This document shows positions 1-12,589 of a stretch of 64,000 nucleotides of DNA, in pieces. The notes beneath the pieces were generated by a model. The model saw nothing but the letters and a program-made list of their open reading frames with translations. It did not search any database and was not told the DNA's origin. The stretch is from Calycina herbarum. Lineage: Eukaryota; Ascomycota; Leotiomycetes; Helotiales; Pezizellaceae. The stretch covers positions 310,001 to 374,000 of the forward strand of contig LLEY01000054.1 in the NCBI GenBank assembly GCA_001414485.1, read 5' to 3'. A program made the position numbers and the translations under genes. The number at the start of each line of letters is the position of its first letter. Positions within the stretch are counted from its first letter, which is position 1.

Positions 1-918
1 TATTAATATAGCAGAAGCTATTATACTATAAGAAATTAAGCCTTCTAGTAGCGATAATAGTAGTAGTTTAAGTAATAGTAATTATATCTCTAATAGTAAT
101 AATAATAAATATTTAAATAAAGATAAGTAGAATCTTCTAAGAACTAAGAAGAATATTCTATAGAACTCTTTAAACAAGTAGTACTTATAAATATATAAGA
201 AAGAAAACAAGTCTTAGAGCTAGATCTTCTAGAAATTTCTAAAAAGAATCTTACTTATTATATATACACGCGGGAATATAATCTAGCTTCGAGGTTAATA
301 GATTTACTTAGATAAGCTTAAAGTAACTATTTATAGCTAAAATTAATTATATTTATATATTTAAAGAAGTTATCTACTTTAATAGTATACTAGTAGTTTT
401 CTAAGCTATTTAAAGAATATATAGTCTATTATATTTTAAAAAAGTAGAAAATATAAAAGCTAAAGAAGATTCTAAGAAAACGCTTAATATTTAGAAAGCT
501 TCGAGTTTTACTAATAATATATTAGATAATTTCTTAAATTACTTAAAAAGTAGACTAAATAGATAAATAATATTTAAAACCTAGATAGAAGTTTAAGCTT
601 TAATAATATTCTTCTAAGCTTAATTATTCTTTATAATTAAAAGTTATTAGAATATTACTATTAAAAGTTATATCTATAGATTAAGTCTTAGAGTACTCTA
701 GCGACGTATTTATATAACTACGCTTAGTAATACATAGACGTAATAGAATCTTTAAGAGTACTCTTAGTAGAATACTCTAGAATAAGTAGACTAAGTATAT
801 AAGTTAATAAGAACTCTAGTTTAGAGAGAATAATCGAATCTTCTTATATATAGACAGCCTCTATAGTCTAATTTATTAGTACTTACTATAAGCTCTAATA
901 TTAGATTTGATTCTTCTT
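1..918. other. RIPed AT-rich DNA, unassigned
   Basis: AT-rich sequence almost free of CpA and TpG, as RIP leaves it. No open frame of useful length survives and no conserved domain can be read through the stops in any frame. It lies upstream of the Gypsy A gag, so it may be A's leader, LTR or a further nested element. The window starts inside it. Confidence 0.5.
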
Positions 919-1125
919 AATACTAGAATAATAAGAGCTATTTTAGTAATACTAGAATATAAGAGCTTTTATAGTATTACTAGAATAATAAGAGTCTTTT
1001 TAGTAATACTAGAATATAAGAGCCTGTTTAGTAATACAGGAATATAAGAGCTTTTATAGTAAATACTAAAACTTAAGAGCTTTTATAGTATCTACAGAAT
1101 TTATAAGCTATTTAATAGTATTTAT
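919..1125. repeat. Imperfect minisatellite, unit 28-30 bp, about 7 copies
   Basis: Successive units follow the pattern AATACTAGAATATAAGAGC plus TTTTATAGT, differing by a few substitutions and one-base indels. The unit is not a multiple of three in all copies, so it is unlikely to be a coding repeat. The outer copies are more degenerate. It sits just upstream of the Gypsy A gag relic. Confidence 0.75.
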
Positions 1126-1149
1126 AGAACTTATAAATAATAGAAGAAC

Positions 1150-4100
1150 TATAAGAAAGTAGTATACTAGATAAGCTACCTATCTAGTTCTTATAGTATA
1201 TTTAAGAATAATAAAACTAATTAATAACTACTTAAGAGAATAAACGACTACAGATTATAAACGAGGAAACAAAGACTAAGAAGCTCGCTTACGAATAGTC
1301 TATAACGATAATAAACCTAGAAAGTCTCTTTCTCTACTACTGGAATTCTATAGAGACTTAGATAAGCTAGAAGCTTAGTTATAATAAGTATAAGCTAAAA
1401 TCGAAGTTAACTACTATAGATATACTAAATACGTTAAGTTTTAAATACTTAACAGATTCTTATAAGATAAGACGCTCCGTAGAATAGAAGTATAAGTATA
1501 GAAACAGAGTAAGCTAGAGCTAGCTAATAGTAGTAACTTCTTAGATTAAGTAGAATTTATATTTAGAGACTTATAAGCGAAGGAAAGAGTATAACGAAAG
1601 CTAGAATCCTTTTACTAGAGCTTAAGACTATTCTTAGAAGCTTTTATAGAATAGCAGGCCTTACTTATAGAATTAGAAGAGAGATTATAGCTCGACGATA
1701 CGAAGAAGTTATCTCTTAACCGATTCCTAAGTAACGAGCTAGTTAAGGTAATAATTACAGTTCCTTCTTAACTAGACTTTAAGTCTTACTACTCTATTAT
1801 CAAGGAAACAGACGACTACTTAAGAGTGTATAAAGTCTGAATATACCGGCCTAGGAACTAGCTAAACCTAGGAATACTATAGATCTCTTAGAAATAACTT
1901 ATAAATACTATATAGTAGAGAATAGATAATAAAATCGCTAATAGACTAAACGTTACCTATAAAGCGTCTATAGAGGATATAGACTAGGAATTAGCATCTA
2001 CTAAAGTTTTAATAACTAGTATTAAGTGTACTAAATAGGTGTTCTAGAAGGAAAAGAGTAATCGCCTCTATACTAGCTACTATATCTATTATAGAGCTAC
2101 TAGGTATTTTACTTAAGAATATTTCTATAGACTACTAAGACAACCTATAGTAGTAGATATAGTCTATAAATAGAAAGCAGAGGTTAAGGAAGTAGCTCTA
2201 GAATTAGAAGAAGATAAGCTCTTCTTAGGTTTAGAAAACTAGAGGCTTCTATTAGAAAGCGTAGACAGGAGTAGTAAAGAGAGTTATTAGTAATAGATAC
2301 TTAGAGATAGTTTAAGTAGGAATATAAAAAACCTCTTCTTATATCGGCTTTAGTAAATAGAGTAGCTACTTTATAAGCCTTAGTAGATTTAGAGTATTTA
2401 GTCTATAGAATTATTATAGATTATTTTATCTATTATTATTAGCTCTCTTATATATAAATAATACTAAGGTATTTACAGTTAGTAGAAGGAGTCTTAAAAG
2501 ATATTATATTATAAGTAGTATCTTTTAGTATAGATATTAGAAGCTACTAGTAGAAACGGGTTTATACTTACGTAGTCTCTAAGATCGAGAGCTATGAAAT
2601 AATTCTAGGAAAATCTTAGTTAAGAAGAGAGCAAGCTTTACTTAACGCTGCTAAGAGATACTTACTCTTCTAAGACTCTAGGTTAGAAGTTTATAATAAG
2701 CTAGAAAAGTCTTACTTCTATAAGTAAGTAAGCGCGGCCGTCTTCTACTTTCTTACGAATCGTAAACGTAAGCTATAAGTTTTCTTAGCTAGCCTTACGA
2801 ATATTAGTAAAGCGTTAGTAGAGAAGAAGTATATAAACTCGTAGATAAAGCTACCTAGCTAGATCGATCTAGAATTCTACCTAGCTTTCGATAGAGAAGA
2901 AGTAAATAAGTTACTAATATACTAATAAGGAATTAATTATAGTATTAAGCTTTTATAGATAGATAGCGGATTAGAGAAGACGGTTCTATAGAGAAGACAG
3001 TTCTATAGAGACTACTTTATAATATATTATAGAACGAACTATTAGTACTCTATAAAACTCTAATAGAGCTACTAGATAAGGAATTTATTCGAGTAAGCAA
3101 CTCTCTAGCAACTACGCTAGTACTCTTCGTATAGAAGCTAGAAGAGAGCTTATAGTTCTATTATAACTACTAGGTACTAAATAAGTTGACTTATAAAGAC
3201 TACTATCTATTACTCTTAATCTAAGAGACACTTAACTAGATTAGAAAAGCAAAGTAGTTTATAAAAATAGATATTATTACTATATTTTATAATATATAGA
3301 TTAAGAAGAGAGACAAGTAGAAAACAGCTTTCTAGACACGCTTTAGGCTTTTTAAATAGCTTATTACCCTTTTTAGACTTATAAATACTTCTAATACTTT
3401 CTAATAGTATATTAATTATATACTTTAAGAGTTTTTAGACGACTTTGTCTTAGTATATATAGACGATATCTTAGTCTTTATAGACAGCACCTGTAAATAG
3501 TATTATAAGTATATCTATAAAGTACTATAAAGGCTTTAGAATACTAGCTTATAGCTCGATATTAATAAGTATAAATTTAAGATATAGTTAATAAAGTACC
3601 TTAGATTTATTATTAAAGTAAGAAAAGATTTATAAATAGACCTAGTTAAAATATAAGCTATTATAGATTAGAAAGTACTAATAAGTATAAAAGGCGTACT
3701 TAGCTTTCTAGGATTTATAAACTTCTATAGACGGTTTATTAAAGACTTTTCATAGATTATAGCTCCTCTTTATAAACTTGTTAAAAAGAATATAATCTTT
3801 TAATAGATAGACGAAGCGAATAGAGCCTTCGAATAGTTAAAGTAGACCTTTATAGAAGCTCTAGTACTAGCTTAGTTTAACCTAGATTATAAGATAGTTC
3901 TAGAAATAGACTTCTCTAGATATTACTTAGAAGACGTGCTCTCTTAAGTAAAGAATAGCGTATTATAGCCTATAGCTTTCTTAAAGAAGTATATATCTAC
4001 TGAATATAATTATCTAATTTATAACAAAGAGCTATTAGCTATTATTCGCTATTTTAAGAAATAAGAAGTAGAGTTAAAAAGTATTAGATAGTTTATAGTA

Positions 4101-5269
4101 CTTATAGATTATAAGAATCTTAAGTACTTTATAATAGTCTATAAACTGTCTAAAAGACAAATATAGTAGTAGTTAATACTTAGTAAGTTTAATCTAATAA
4201 TCTAATACTATCTAAGCAAAGAAAGAGAACTACTAGATATATTAATAAGAAGAGACTAAGACCTCCTAGAGAAGAAAGATAAACGTCTTAATTATAGAAT
4301 AGTATAATTAATTCTAGATAGAATAATTCAAGGAAATACTATATAACTAGTACTAGTATTAGTAAACGGGAGAAATTAAGTAAGTAATATAGTAATATAG
4401 TAAGCGTTTATAGACTAACTATAGAACCTCTAGAAAATGAGAAAAGTATAGAATAAGAACTTTAGACGTCTTATAAACACTATCTACTAAGAGGATAAAG
4501 TGTTTCTAATAGACTTTACTTCTCTAGTTAAAGTCTCTATCTCTAACTACTTAGTAGATAAGAATAGTAGTTTATAGTTTAGAAGTAGACTATAGGTCTC
4601 TAACTATAAGCTACTATAAATAGTAATTATATAGAAACTTTATAATTCTATACTTATAGGTTACTTAGATAAGAATAAGACAATTATAGTAGTTTTAAGA
4701 GAGTTCTTTTAGCTAAACCTATAGACTACGGTTAAGTAGTTTATCTATAATTATAGAATTTATAGACGTACTAAGGTCTAGAGAGACTATAAGTAAGGCT
4801 TACTTCGTTCGCTACTTATACTAGAGTAGTGATAGTAGGAGATCTTAGTCGATTTTATTAGACTACTTCTTATAATTAAGAGCTTTAATATAATAGTAGT
4901 GTTTATAAACTATTTAGATAAAGAGATACTCTTTATAGCTTATAACTCGACTATATTATCAGAGGAATTTACTTACTTATTTATTACTATATACTATAGC
5001 TTATATAGACTATTAAAAGTAATAGTATCTAATAAGTACCTGTAATTTATTAGATAAGTATAGAAGACGCTTTATAACTTCTTATAAGTTAAACAACGGA
5101 TTTCTATAGCCTTCTATTTATATACTAATAAGTTAATAGAATAAGTAAACGCTAAAGTTAAGACGCTTCTATAGTAGTAGATTAATATAGCTTAGAACGA
5201 CTAGGCTAACTAGCTACTAGTAGTATAGCTAGCTTTTAATAGACGAGATTTAATATCAACAGATATAAG
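1150..5269 (+). mobile_element. Gypsy A: RIP-inactivated Ty3/Gypsy gag-pol relic
   Basis: Reading through RIP stops on the plus strand gives a Ty3/Gypsy polyprotein in the order gag, protease, reverse transcriptase, RNase H, integrase. A gag zinc knuckle lies near 2,078-2,126 with its Cys codons turned to Tyr (YYIYYRATRYF). Protease-like sequence (YVVSKIESYEIILGKS) is at about 2,550-2,640. The RT catalytic core VYIDDILVF is intact at 3,453-3,479, RNase H begins near 3,890 (IVLEIDFSRYY), and integrase core follows at about 4,600-5,260. Dozens of TAG/TAA codons sit where Gln or Trp is expected, so it is dead. It stops abruptly at 5,269 where the LTR of Gypsy B begins. No LTR of its own was found; the 5' one probably lies outside the window. 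Confidence 0.88.
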
Positions 5270-5708
5270 TGTTACGAATCACGTGTTAGTATATAATAAG
5301 TAAAGTCTAGACAGCGCTTTAATAGAACAAGTATATTAGAAAGAACTCTTATAGTAAATATAAGAACCGATTAGTATAACTAAGTAGTCCGAGGATTTCC
5401 TTTAGTTATAAAGGTTATATAATAAAGAGCTTTTAGATTATAATAATCTACGCTCTAGAAATCGTAGATTAGAATAATCTATATAATCTAGGAGTATAAA
5501 GGTTCTATATATACTAGCACGTCTGCTATTTAGTTAAGAGCTTTGTACTTAACTTTAGTTACTTAGTTATTAATACCTTTTAATATTAATAACTTTATAT
5601 AAGTAACGAGTTTATCTCTAAGTAAATAACCCTGCGTATCTATACTTCTTACTTATATACTAACCTTTAAAACGATTACTTTTATTAGATAGATTAAGTT
5701 TTATTATA
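5270..5708 (+). repeat. LTR of Gypsy B, plus-strand half
   Basis: A 439-bp LTR beginning TGTTACGAATCACG and ending GTTTTATTATA (originally a TG...CA LTR; the terminal CA became TA). Its R/U5 part matches the LTRs of Gypsy C at 42,351 and 55,866, while the U3 part differs. An inverted copy of 462 bp lies at 23,947-24,408. The left flank is the broken integrase of Gypsy A. Confidence 0.85.
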
Positions 5709-6566
5709 CTTTAAGTATCTACTTAGAAGTTTAGTTACTATAGCTCTTATAACCCTTACTACTACTATAGCTAGCTTAAATACTAGCTAAGCTGATATTT
5801 CAACAGCTACTAGAGGAACCTCTATAAGAACACTACTAGTCGACAACGATAATATTAGTATACTAGATATACTTAAACCTTATAAGATTAAAGTACTTAA
5901 GTTAATTAAGATAAAGATACTAGATATATATTATAAGAAGTATATAGAACTTAACTCTTTCTTACTTTAGATAGACATCTACTTTAACTTTAATTTAGAT
6001 AGATTTAAGAGTAACTATAACTTATAATCTATTTTTATAATCTTCTATCTTAGAGGATTAGTACTAGAATAGGCCTAGCTATATTTAAAAGACTTTTTTA
6101 GAAATAAAGACGAAGATAGATCTATAGATATTACTAGAATTATATTCAAATCCTAGAAAGGATTTAAATAAGCTATTTAAAGAGTTTTTAAAAACTTTAA
6201 TATAATCTAAACTATTATATATAAGCTCTTAGATTTATACTAAACTAGATTAGTAATAGATTATATTAATAAATTCTAATACTATAGAAATAAGATAGAA
6301 TAGAATACTACCGCTTTTATAAAGCTTTTCTATAAAGGATTAAAAACGTATATTTATAAGAAAATAGTAAAATAAAATATAAATTTCTATAATATTACTA
6401 GTATAATTAAAAGAGTTATCTAGTTAGATAATCGCTTATAAGAATTTAGAAAAAGTACTCTTAGATATAGTAATAGAAGCTAAGGATAACAGAAGTAGAA
6501 ATATATATAACTATAGAAGGATTATAGTATAAACACTACTTAGAAGAAAACCTTTTAAAAGAAACC

Positions 6567-6877
6567 TATAATAGCTAGCTATTAATAGAATTACCGAGCT
6601 ATCGGAATAGCTAAGAATACGTACTAAGTATAGTATAGTATAGATAGTTACGGAATAGGATTATAGTATAGGTTTAGTTTTAGAATTATTAGAGCCGGAT
6701 CGGTATAGACTTTTATTATTATCTAGCTCTGTTATATATAGATACTCTTACTCTCTCTTAAGAAAAGACTAATTTAGTCTTTTTCTTCGTATTAGAGCCT
6801 AGTATTCGGATATGTTATTCTATCGAACGTACTTCTATATAGCTCTTTTATAGTAGTATCTGTTTCGTACTATTATA
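6567..6877 (+). repeat. 5' LTR of the LTR-gag-LTR element
   Basis: 311 bp, near-identical to 8,952-9,262. Differences between the copies are mainly C/T and G/A, as expected from RIP. Confidence 0.92.
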
Positions 6878-6899
6878 TTAAAAGACTAAATTCGACTTT

Positions 6900-8935
6900 A
6901 CTAAGAACGGTCTATTATAATATCTTACTCGAGCGCGCTAGCGTACCTGCTTCGAATTCGATTTAGCCTAGATTTAGATTAGTATATTAATAACCTTAAA
7001 TAGCTAGGTAATTAGAGACTACCTAGACAGCTAGTAATACCAGGGTTTAGTATCTAAACAGTTAGCTAGTAAAATCGTAGACGGTTTCTACGTCGAGTAG
7101 AGTAGACTATGCTAAGTACTTCTAAGACTTCTAATAACCCTCTCTATATAGAGATTACTATATAAGATATAGACAGTCGACGATATATAGTTACTTAGAA
7201 GGCTTCTAAATCTATCTCTTAACTCTCTCTCTTTTTCGAATTAATATACGATATATCTAATTCTAAAGCTTCGCTTAATAGCGTTAAGTAACCTACTAGA
7301 GAAGCTAGTAGACTCTTCTTCGAAAGATCTACGAACTATACTTATATATCTAAAAACAAAAGATTCTAGAAAGAAAAGCAACCTACTAGAAACTCTAAAA
7401 ACAACCGAGACTTTTCTAATATAAACGAGATACGAGGTATAGTATAAGGCTTAGAAGAAAAACTTTAAGATAATAACAATCGGTTTATATAGTTAGAAAG
7501 GATAATAAGCGAACTCTAACTTACCTCTACGAATCTACTCTAAATCGATCCCGAGCCTCTTTCGTCTCTAAGTACTACGCGAGACCCTTTTTACTTAAGA
7601 GATACTACTACCTCTAATATCTTCCCTCGATAGTAGACTACTCTCCTAGCTTTAGAAGGTACTCTAAATCCTCTTCTACCTCGAACTACTAAAAGTAAGA
7701 TTATAGAAAGGATTAAACTCTTGAATAATAGTATCTTACCTACCTACTAATAATAGAAGATATTAGTACGCGATAGACTTCTAGTAAACGCCGATTATTA
7801 TAATACTATATCGACTCGAAAGGCTCTTATCTAGAGAATAACTACTAGCTACGCTAGGAACTACTTTAAGCCTAGATACGAGTCTAAGTTGATTTATATT
7901 ACTTTCTACGATTATTAAAATATAATTAAACTTTTAGATTTATATTTCTTAACCGGATACGAGACAGAGGATATATAGAACGCTTTCTAGGCTTTGTAAA
8001 TAGATAATACTAAAGGTAAAGAAACGTTTACTAACTTTAGAGATCGCTTTTCGAGTATAGCTATACTTAGAGAGATACTAGAGTTAGAACGATTCTTCTA
8101 TATATAAGAGAAGATTACTCTATAGCTACGAAACTCGGCTACTATACTTAAGAGACGTTGGAATTATATCTTTATTAAAATAGTAGTAGATCTTCTAGCT
8201 CTAGATAAGGAAAGACGCTGAAACGCTAAGTTATATATAACTAATACAACTAAGCTAGTCGGTATAACTACTTTAGTTAAAAAGACTACCTTTTAATCCT
8301 TATCTAGTATAACACCGAACCTTCTACTACCTAAACGCGAATCCTTTTCTACTAGACTAATAGGAAGATAAAACTAAGTCTTTATAAAGTACCTCGAATC
8401 GGTAGGAAAACAAGGTATTAAATAACCTAATCTTAGATAATAATTATTAGTAATAATATTTAACTAGCTGATATCTCTTCGACTCTCTACTTTAGTAAGA
8501 AGTTCTTACTTTCTTTTACCTTCTAGCCGGATTCTAGAAGTCTAATTTAAATCAGATACGAATCGAAGAAGTATACTATCTATTAGAATAAAAGATAAGA
8601 ATAAGTAACCTCTTAGCTAAGTTATTACTATCTTCTACGATATCGACTTCCGACTTTTCCGCCTTCGACTCCTGTCTAAATCCTCTCCGATATATAGAAT
8701 AATCGAGGGATTAGACTATATACTCTTTTAGTAAATACTTTACTTTTAGTAGAAAACATCTGATATAAGTAATATCTACGAACAAGGCTAGCTACGACTC
8801 GTATTCTACCTTTTACTAAACACCTCGCTTAATAAACTATATTCTATATAATAATCCTTCTACTACTAATACTACCGCCTATAGACACTACTACTAATAC
8901 TGCCTCGATAATATAAAGACTTAAGAACAAGTCTT
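6900..8935 (+). pseudogene. gag relic of the LTR-gag-LTR element
   Basis: A gag-like reading can be followed through stops at about 7,700-8,400, including ITFYDYQNIIKLLDLYFLTG and FTNFRDRFSSIAILREILEL. The latter resembles the FxDFRxRFxxxAI segment common in fungal LTR-element gag proteins. No zinc knuckle or enzymatic motif was visible. Everything outside this segment is unassigned; assignment is from pattern recognition only. Confidence 0.6.
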
Positions 8936-8951
8936 TTTCAAAGAAGAGGAA

Positions 8952-9262
8952 TATAATAGCTAGCTATTAATAGAATTACCGAGCTATCGGAACAGCTAAG
9001 AATACGTACCGAGTATAGTATAGTATAGATAGTTACGGAATAGGATTATAGTATAGGTTTAGTTTTAGAATTATTAGAGCTAGATCGATATAGACTTTTA
9101 TTATTATCCGGCTCTCTTATATATAGATACTCTTACTCTCTCTTAAGAAAAGACTAATTTAGTCTTTTTCTTCGTATTAGAGCCTAGTATTCGGATATAT
9201 TATTCTATCGAACGTACTTCTATATATCTCTTTTATAGTAGTATTCGTTTCGTACTATTATA
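8952..9262 (+). repeat. 3' LTR of the LTR-gag-LTR element
   Basis: 311 bp, preceded by the purine tract at 8,940-8,951 and followed by the target duplication AAACC. Confidence 0.92.
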
Positions 9263-10728
9263 AAACCTTTCTAGAAAAAAGGTAGACTTTTCTAAGAAGA
9301 GCGAAACTATTAACGTAAATATAACTTATATTACTTATATAGCTATACTAACTATTAAATAAGTAAGTATAATAAGAAAAGTAACTCTTAGAAAAAGAAA
9401 CAGATTAATACTACTATCTAAAAAGAAGTAGTATTACTTAAAAGAGTTAAACTTACTAAGAATAAGTATAAGATATAAGAATATAGTATATAAACCGTAG
9501 ATAACCGTAGATAATAAAGGTAATCTTATTCTTAAGAAATATTATAATACCTACTTAGATATAGAGTATAAGCTACTACTCTAAACTAAATATAAATTAC
9601 TACCTTTATCTAGTATATTAGACTTATTAGATTTATTATCTAGTTTAGATAAAGAGGAAGTTTAGAATAAAGAACCTAAAGTAGAGAAAGACTAGGCCTT
9701 TACTAGAACCTTCGAATAAGAGAATTATTAAGTATATATAAATAACTTAAAAGATAACTTTTAGAGTTCTTATACTATATAAGAGGTAAAACCTACCTTG
9801 TTAATAATATATACTATTATATAAGATATATTAAGCTATGAAATTATAGCTAGTAATATTACTAGCTAAGAAACTATAGAACTTAGAGAATCTAAATAAA
9901 ACTAACTATAGATTAAAGAATCTAGAATCTCTAAAGTAGGAAATACTTAAATAGTCTAGGACTTTTAGATAGAAACTAGTAAGTAGTATTAGTAAAACTC
10001 GAGAGATCTTAGTAAATAATAAAAACTCTATTATCTAACGACTCTTCTATTAAATAAAGAGTTTATATTAGAACTAGGAAGATAATATATAGTTATTAGA
10101 TTAGTAGATAATAATAGAATATTAGTTTAAAAATATAGTAAAAGAAGACTATTTAGCGTACTTTTTTAAGAACGAAAAGAAGCTATAGATAAGTTAGACT
10201 AGGCTAAGGCTTTACTAGGAGAATTATAGTCTATTAAGATATTATACTAGATAATAACTAAATAGATATAATATTAACTAAGTATTATATCTAACTAGGT
10301 AACGTAGAAAAGGTTTATAAGAACCTTATTAGAACTAGTAAAGATAGTAGAATACTAATTAATATATAAGATAGTATTTATAGATCTAAAGAAAGTAACG
10401 TTCTTCTTAAACTCTAGCTAAAGAAATATAGAAGAATAAAGGTTTAATATATAATTTATTAAACTAGAAATATATACTATCTTAGGAAATAAATAGTTAA
10501 TAGTAACTATAAAGATAAGAGGAAAAGAACTCTAAGTTATAATTAACTCTAGAGTAATAAGTAACTTTATTTCTTTTATAGCTCTAAAGAAGCTAAATAT
10601 ACTAATTAGAAGAGTAGAACTATACTATTTAAAAGTAGTTAATAGAATAAATATTACTTATTAAAATAGAGTTATTAATTAGTAAACTATTCTAACTAAA
10701 ACTAATATTAAAGAATACTACTAAGATA

Positions 10729-12589
10729 ACGTAGTTTATTACTAAGTAGTATATATTACTAAGTAGCGTACTTTCTCTCTACTCTACTACTTTAATATCA
10801 GATTAATTAACTATAATAAATAATATTAATTAAAACTACTTAGAATCTAATAAACTAGATATATCTATAACCTCTTAACAAGTTCGTATATTATAACTAG
10901 TCTTTCTATAAGTACTACACCGTCGTCTAGAGGTTTGTCTCTTATTTTACCTACCTCTCTTAGAACGCTTATCGCGTCGAGCCTGTTTCTCTGCCTTCTT
11001 TTAAGCTAATACGTTCTATATATCCTCTATAGTAAGTATACCTCTTTAATATACCCGAGTCTTTTTAGCTCTATAGCGCTTACTAAGTACTTTATTTACT
11101 TTATAAAGAGTATAGACTTTAGCTAATAACAAAGTTATCTTATAAGCTAATAGCTCTATACTCCTTACTAATATAGCTATAGTCTCGAAAATAGAGGTTA
11201 GTAAGCTTTCTTAATAGTATAAAATACGATTCTTAACTAAAGTTATTTACGAAAGAGCGTTAGTTATATTATAAGAGATCTATAAGACCTAAGAGTTAGC
11301 GGCCGCAGAGAGAGGTCTAGTAGATATAGAAGTTCGTAATCGGATATTAAGCTTTAATATTATAGTCTAGAGATTAAAAGATACTAAGCCAGCTCTGTAG
11401 AATCTAGCTTAGGCGTTTTAAGTTATTATTAATTACTTATAAGCTATATAAAAGACTAAAAAGAACTCGACCTTAGTAATATAGTTACTATAAGCTTTAA
11501 TAAAGGTCTTAATTTAACGCTTATATATATATTTAAGAATACTAAAACATCTAACATCGAGTAGCTAGGTTAAATAAGAGGAATAAGAAGGTAGACAAAG
11601 AGTAATAATATTATTAGCTTTATAATACTCTTAAAATATAGCTGATTTATAACTCTTATATCTATCTAATACTAATATTCGATATAGCTCTTTTACGTAA
11701 CTACGAGTATATTTATTAAAGTATTATAGCTATTCTAGGCCTGTCTTATTATCAGTCTATCTATTACTTATAGGTTTAATAACCTAGTTATATAGAAGGC
11801 TGCTCTTAGTATACTAATTCGTAAGATAATTCTTCTCTTAAACTACTAAAAACAGAGATACGTTCTAACCCTCGTTATTAATATAAGTAATTACTATAGC
11901 CTATTCCCGATTACTAGACTAAACTACTTTATCTCTACTACGTCGATTAGTACGAGTTATAACTATTACTAGGTAGATAATTTCTATTATAGACTCTGTC
12001 TTATTAAAGTTATAAAAGTCGTAGTCTAAAATACTATATTTTACTCTTATATTCTCTATAAGTCGAAACCACGTGCTAATAAGCTCTAGATCTTCGTATA
12101 AAGCTCTTTAAAAGTCGTAAACGTGATTAAAACACGTCTTTAGTTCTAGTTAACGTTATATAAATTAATATATCTAGAGCTTACTAACACGTTTTTCTTT
12201 CTATAATTTAAAGATATAATTCGCTATATCTTCTATACTAGCTAGTTAGAGTGTAAATCCTCTTATATCTAGATTAAGTATATATTAAACAAGTGTCTTC
12301 TTTTCTAAGTTGTTTAATTTATAATAATTAGGTTTAGTTTCGAGGTAATAGGTTTAGCTAGCTATTCTATATTAAAGTGTTATTTTAGAGACTTTATAGA
12401 TTTTTATAGTAGAGCGGCGACTAAGTTTTTTAGATATTCGAATAGCCTCGATAGCTAGGATAATTCGTACTTCTTAGGTTTAGATTTCTATAGTTAGTTA
12501 TTAAGAAAACGCGTATTAAAGTTAGTAGGTAGTAAAGTAGAGGAAAGTACGCTACTTAGTAATATATACTACTCGGTAATAAACTACGT
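10729..12589 (-). mobile_element. Fot1/pogo-type DNA transposon, family 1, copy 1
   Basis: 1,861 bp with about 50-bp terminal inverted repeats (ACGTAGTTTATTAC... inward) and TA on both sides. A RIPed DDE transposase is encoded on the minus strand. Readable blocks include LVLDRYKSYKSAIFQEYY and LCLPSYSSYLTQLLDVRCFS (Gln at a stop), corresponding to the LDGHxSH and LPPHSSHLxQPLDV blocks of Fot1/pogo transposases. The same family occurs at 21,563-23,421 and, about equally long, at 47,757-49,617. Its two flanks do not form a contiguous target: the left flank is Gypsy protease on the plus strand, the right flank is Gypsy RT on the minus strand. Confidence 0.9.

Larger units (their letters stand above)
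6567..9262 (+). mobile_element. Short LTR-gag-LTR (TR-GAG-like) non-autonomous retrotransposon
   Basis: A 2,696-bp element bounded by two direct LTRs of exactly 311 bp (6,567-6,877 and 8,952-9,262). It is flanked by a perfect 5-bp target duplication AAACC (6,562-6,566 and 9,263-9,267). The LTR tips read TATAATAG...CTATTATA, a RIPed TG...CA. A purine tract (AAGAAGAGGAA) immediately precedes the 3' LTR. The 2.07-kb interior is long enough only for gag, and no protease, RT, RNase H or integrase motif could be read in it. It would have depended on another LTR element for movement. It is inserted in the gag of Gypsy B. Confidence 0.87.
5709..10726 (+). pseudogene. Gypsy B, plus-strand half: gag-protease relic
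   Basis: Downstream of the LTR the plus strand carries a gag relic (about 5,750-6,560 and 9,263-10,400) and an aspartic protease relic. The protease motif is read as IINSRVISNFISFIALKKL at about 10,535-10,592, where the family has a DSGAxGNFIS core. The same gag-protease sequence occurs at 43,000-45,100 in Gypsy C and inverted at 13,500-23,940. The gag is split by the LTR-gag-LTR element at 6,567-9,262. The reading ends at 10,728, before any RT, exactly at a Fot1/pogo terminus. Heavily RIPed. Confidence 0.82.
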
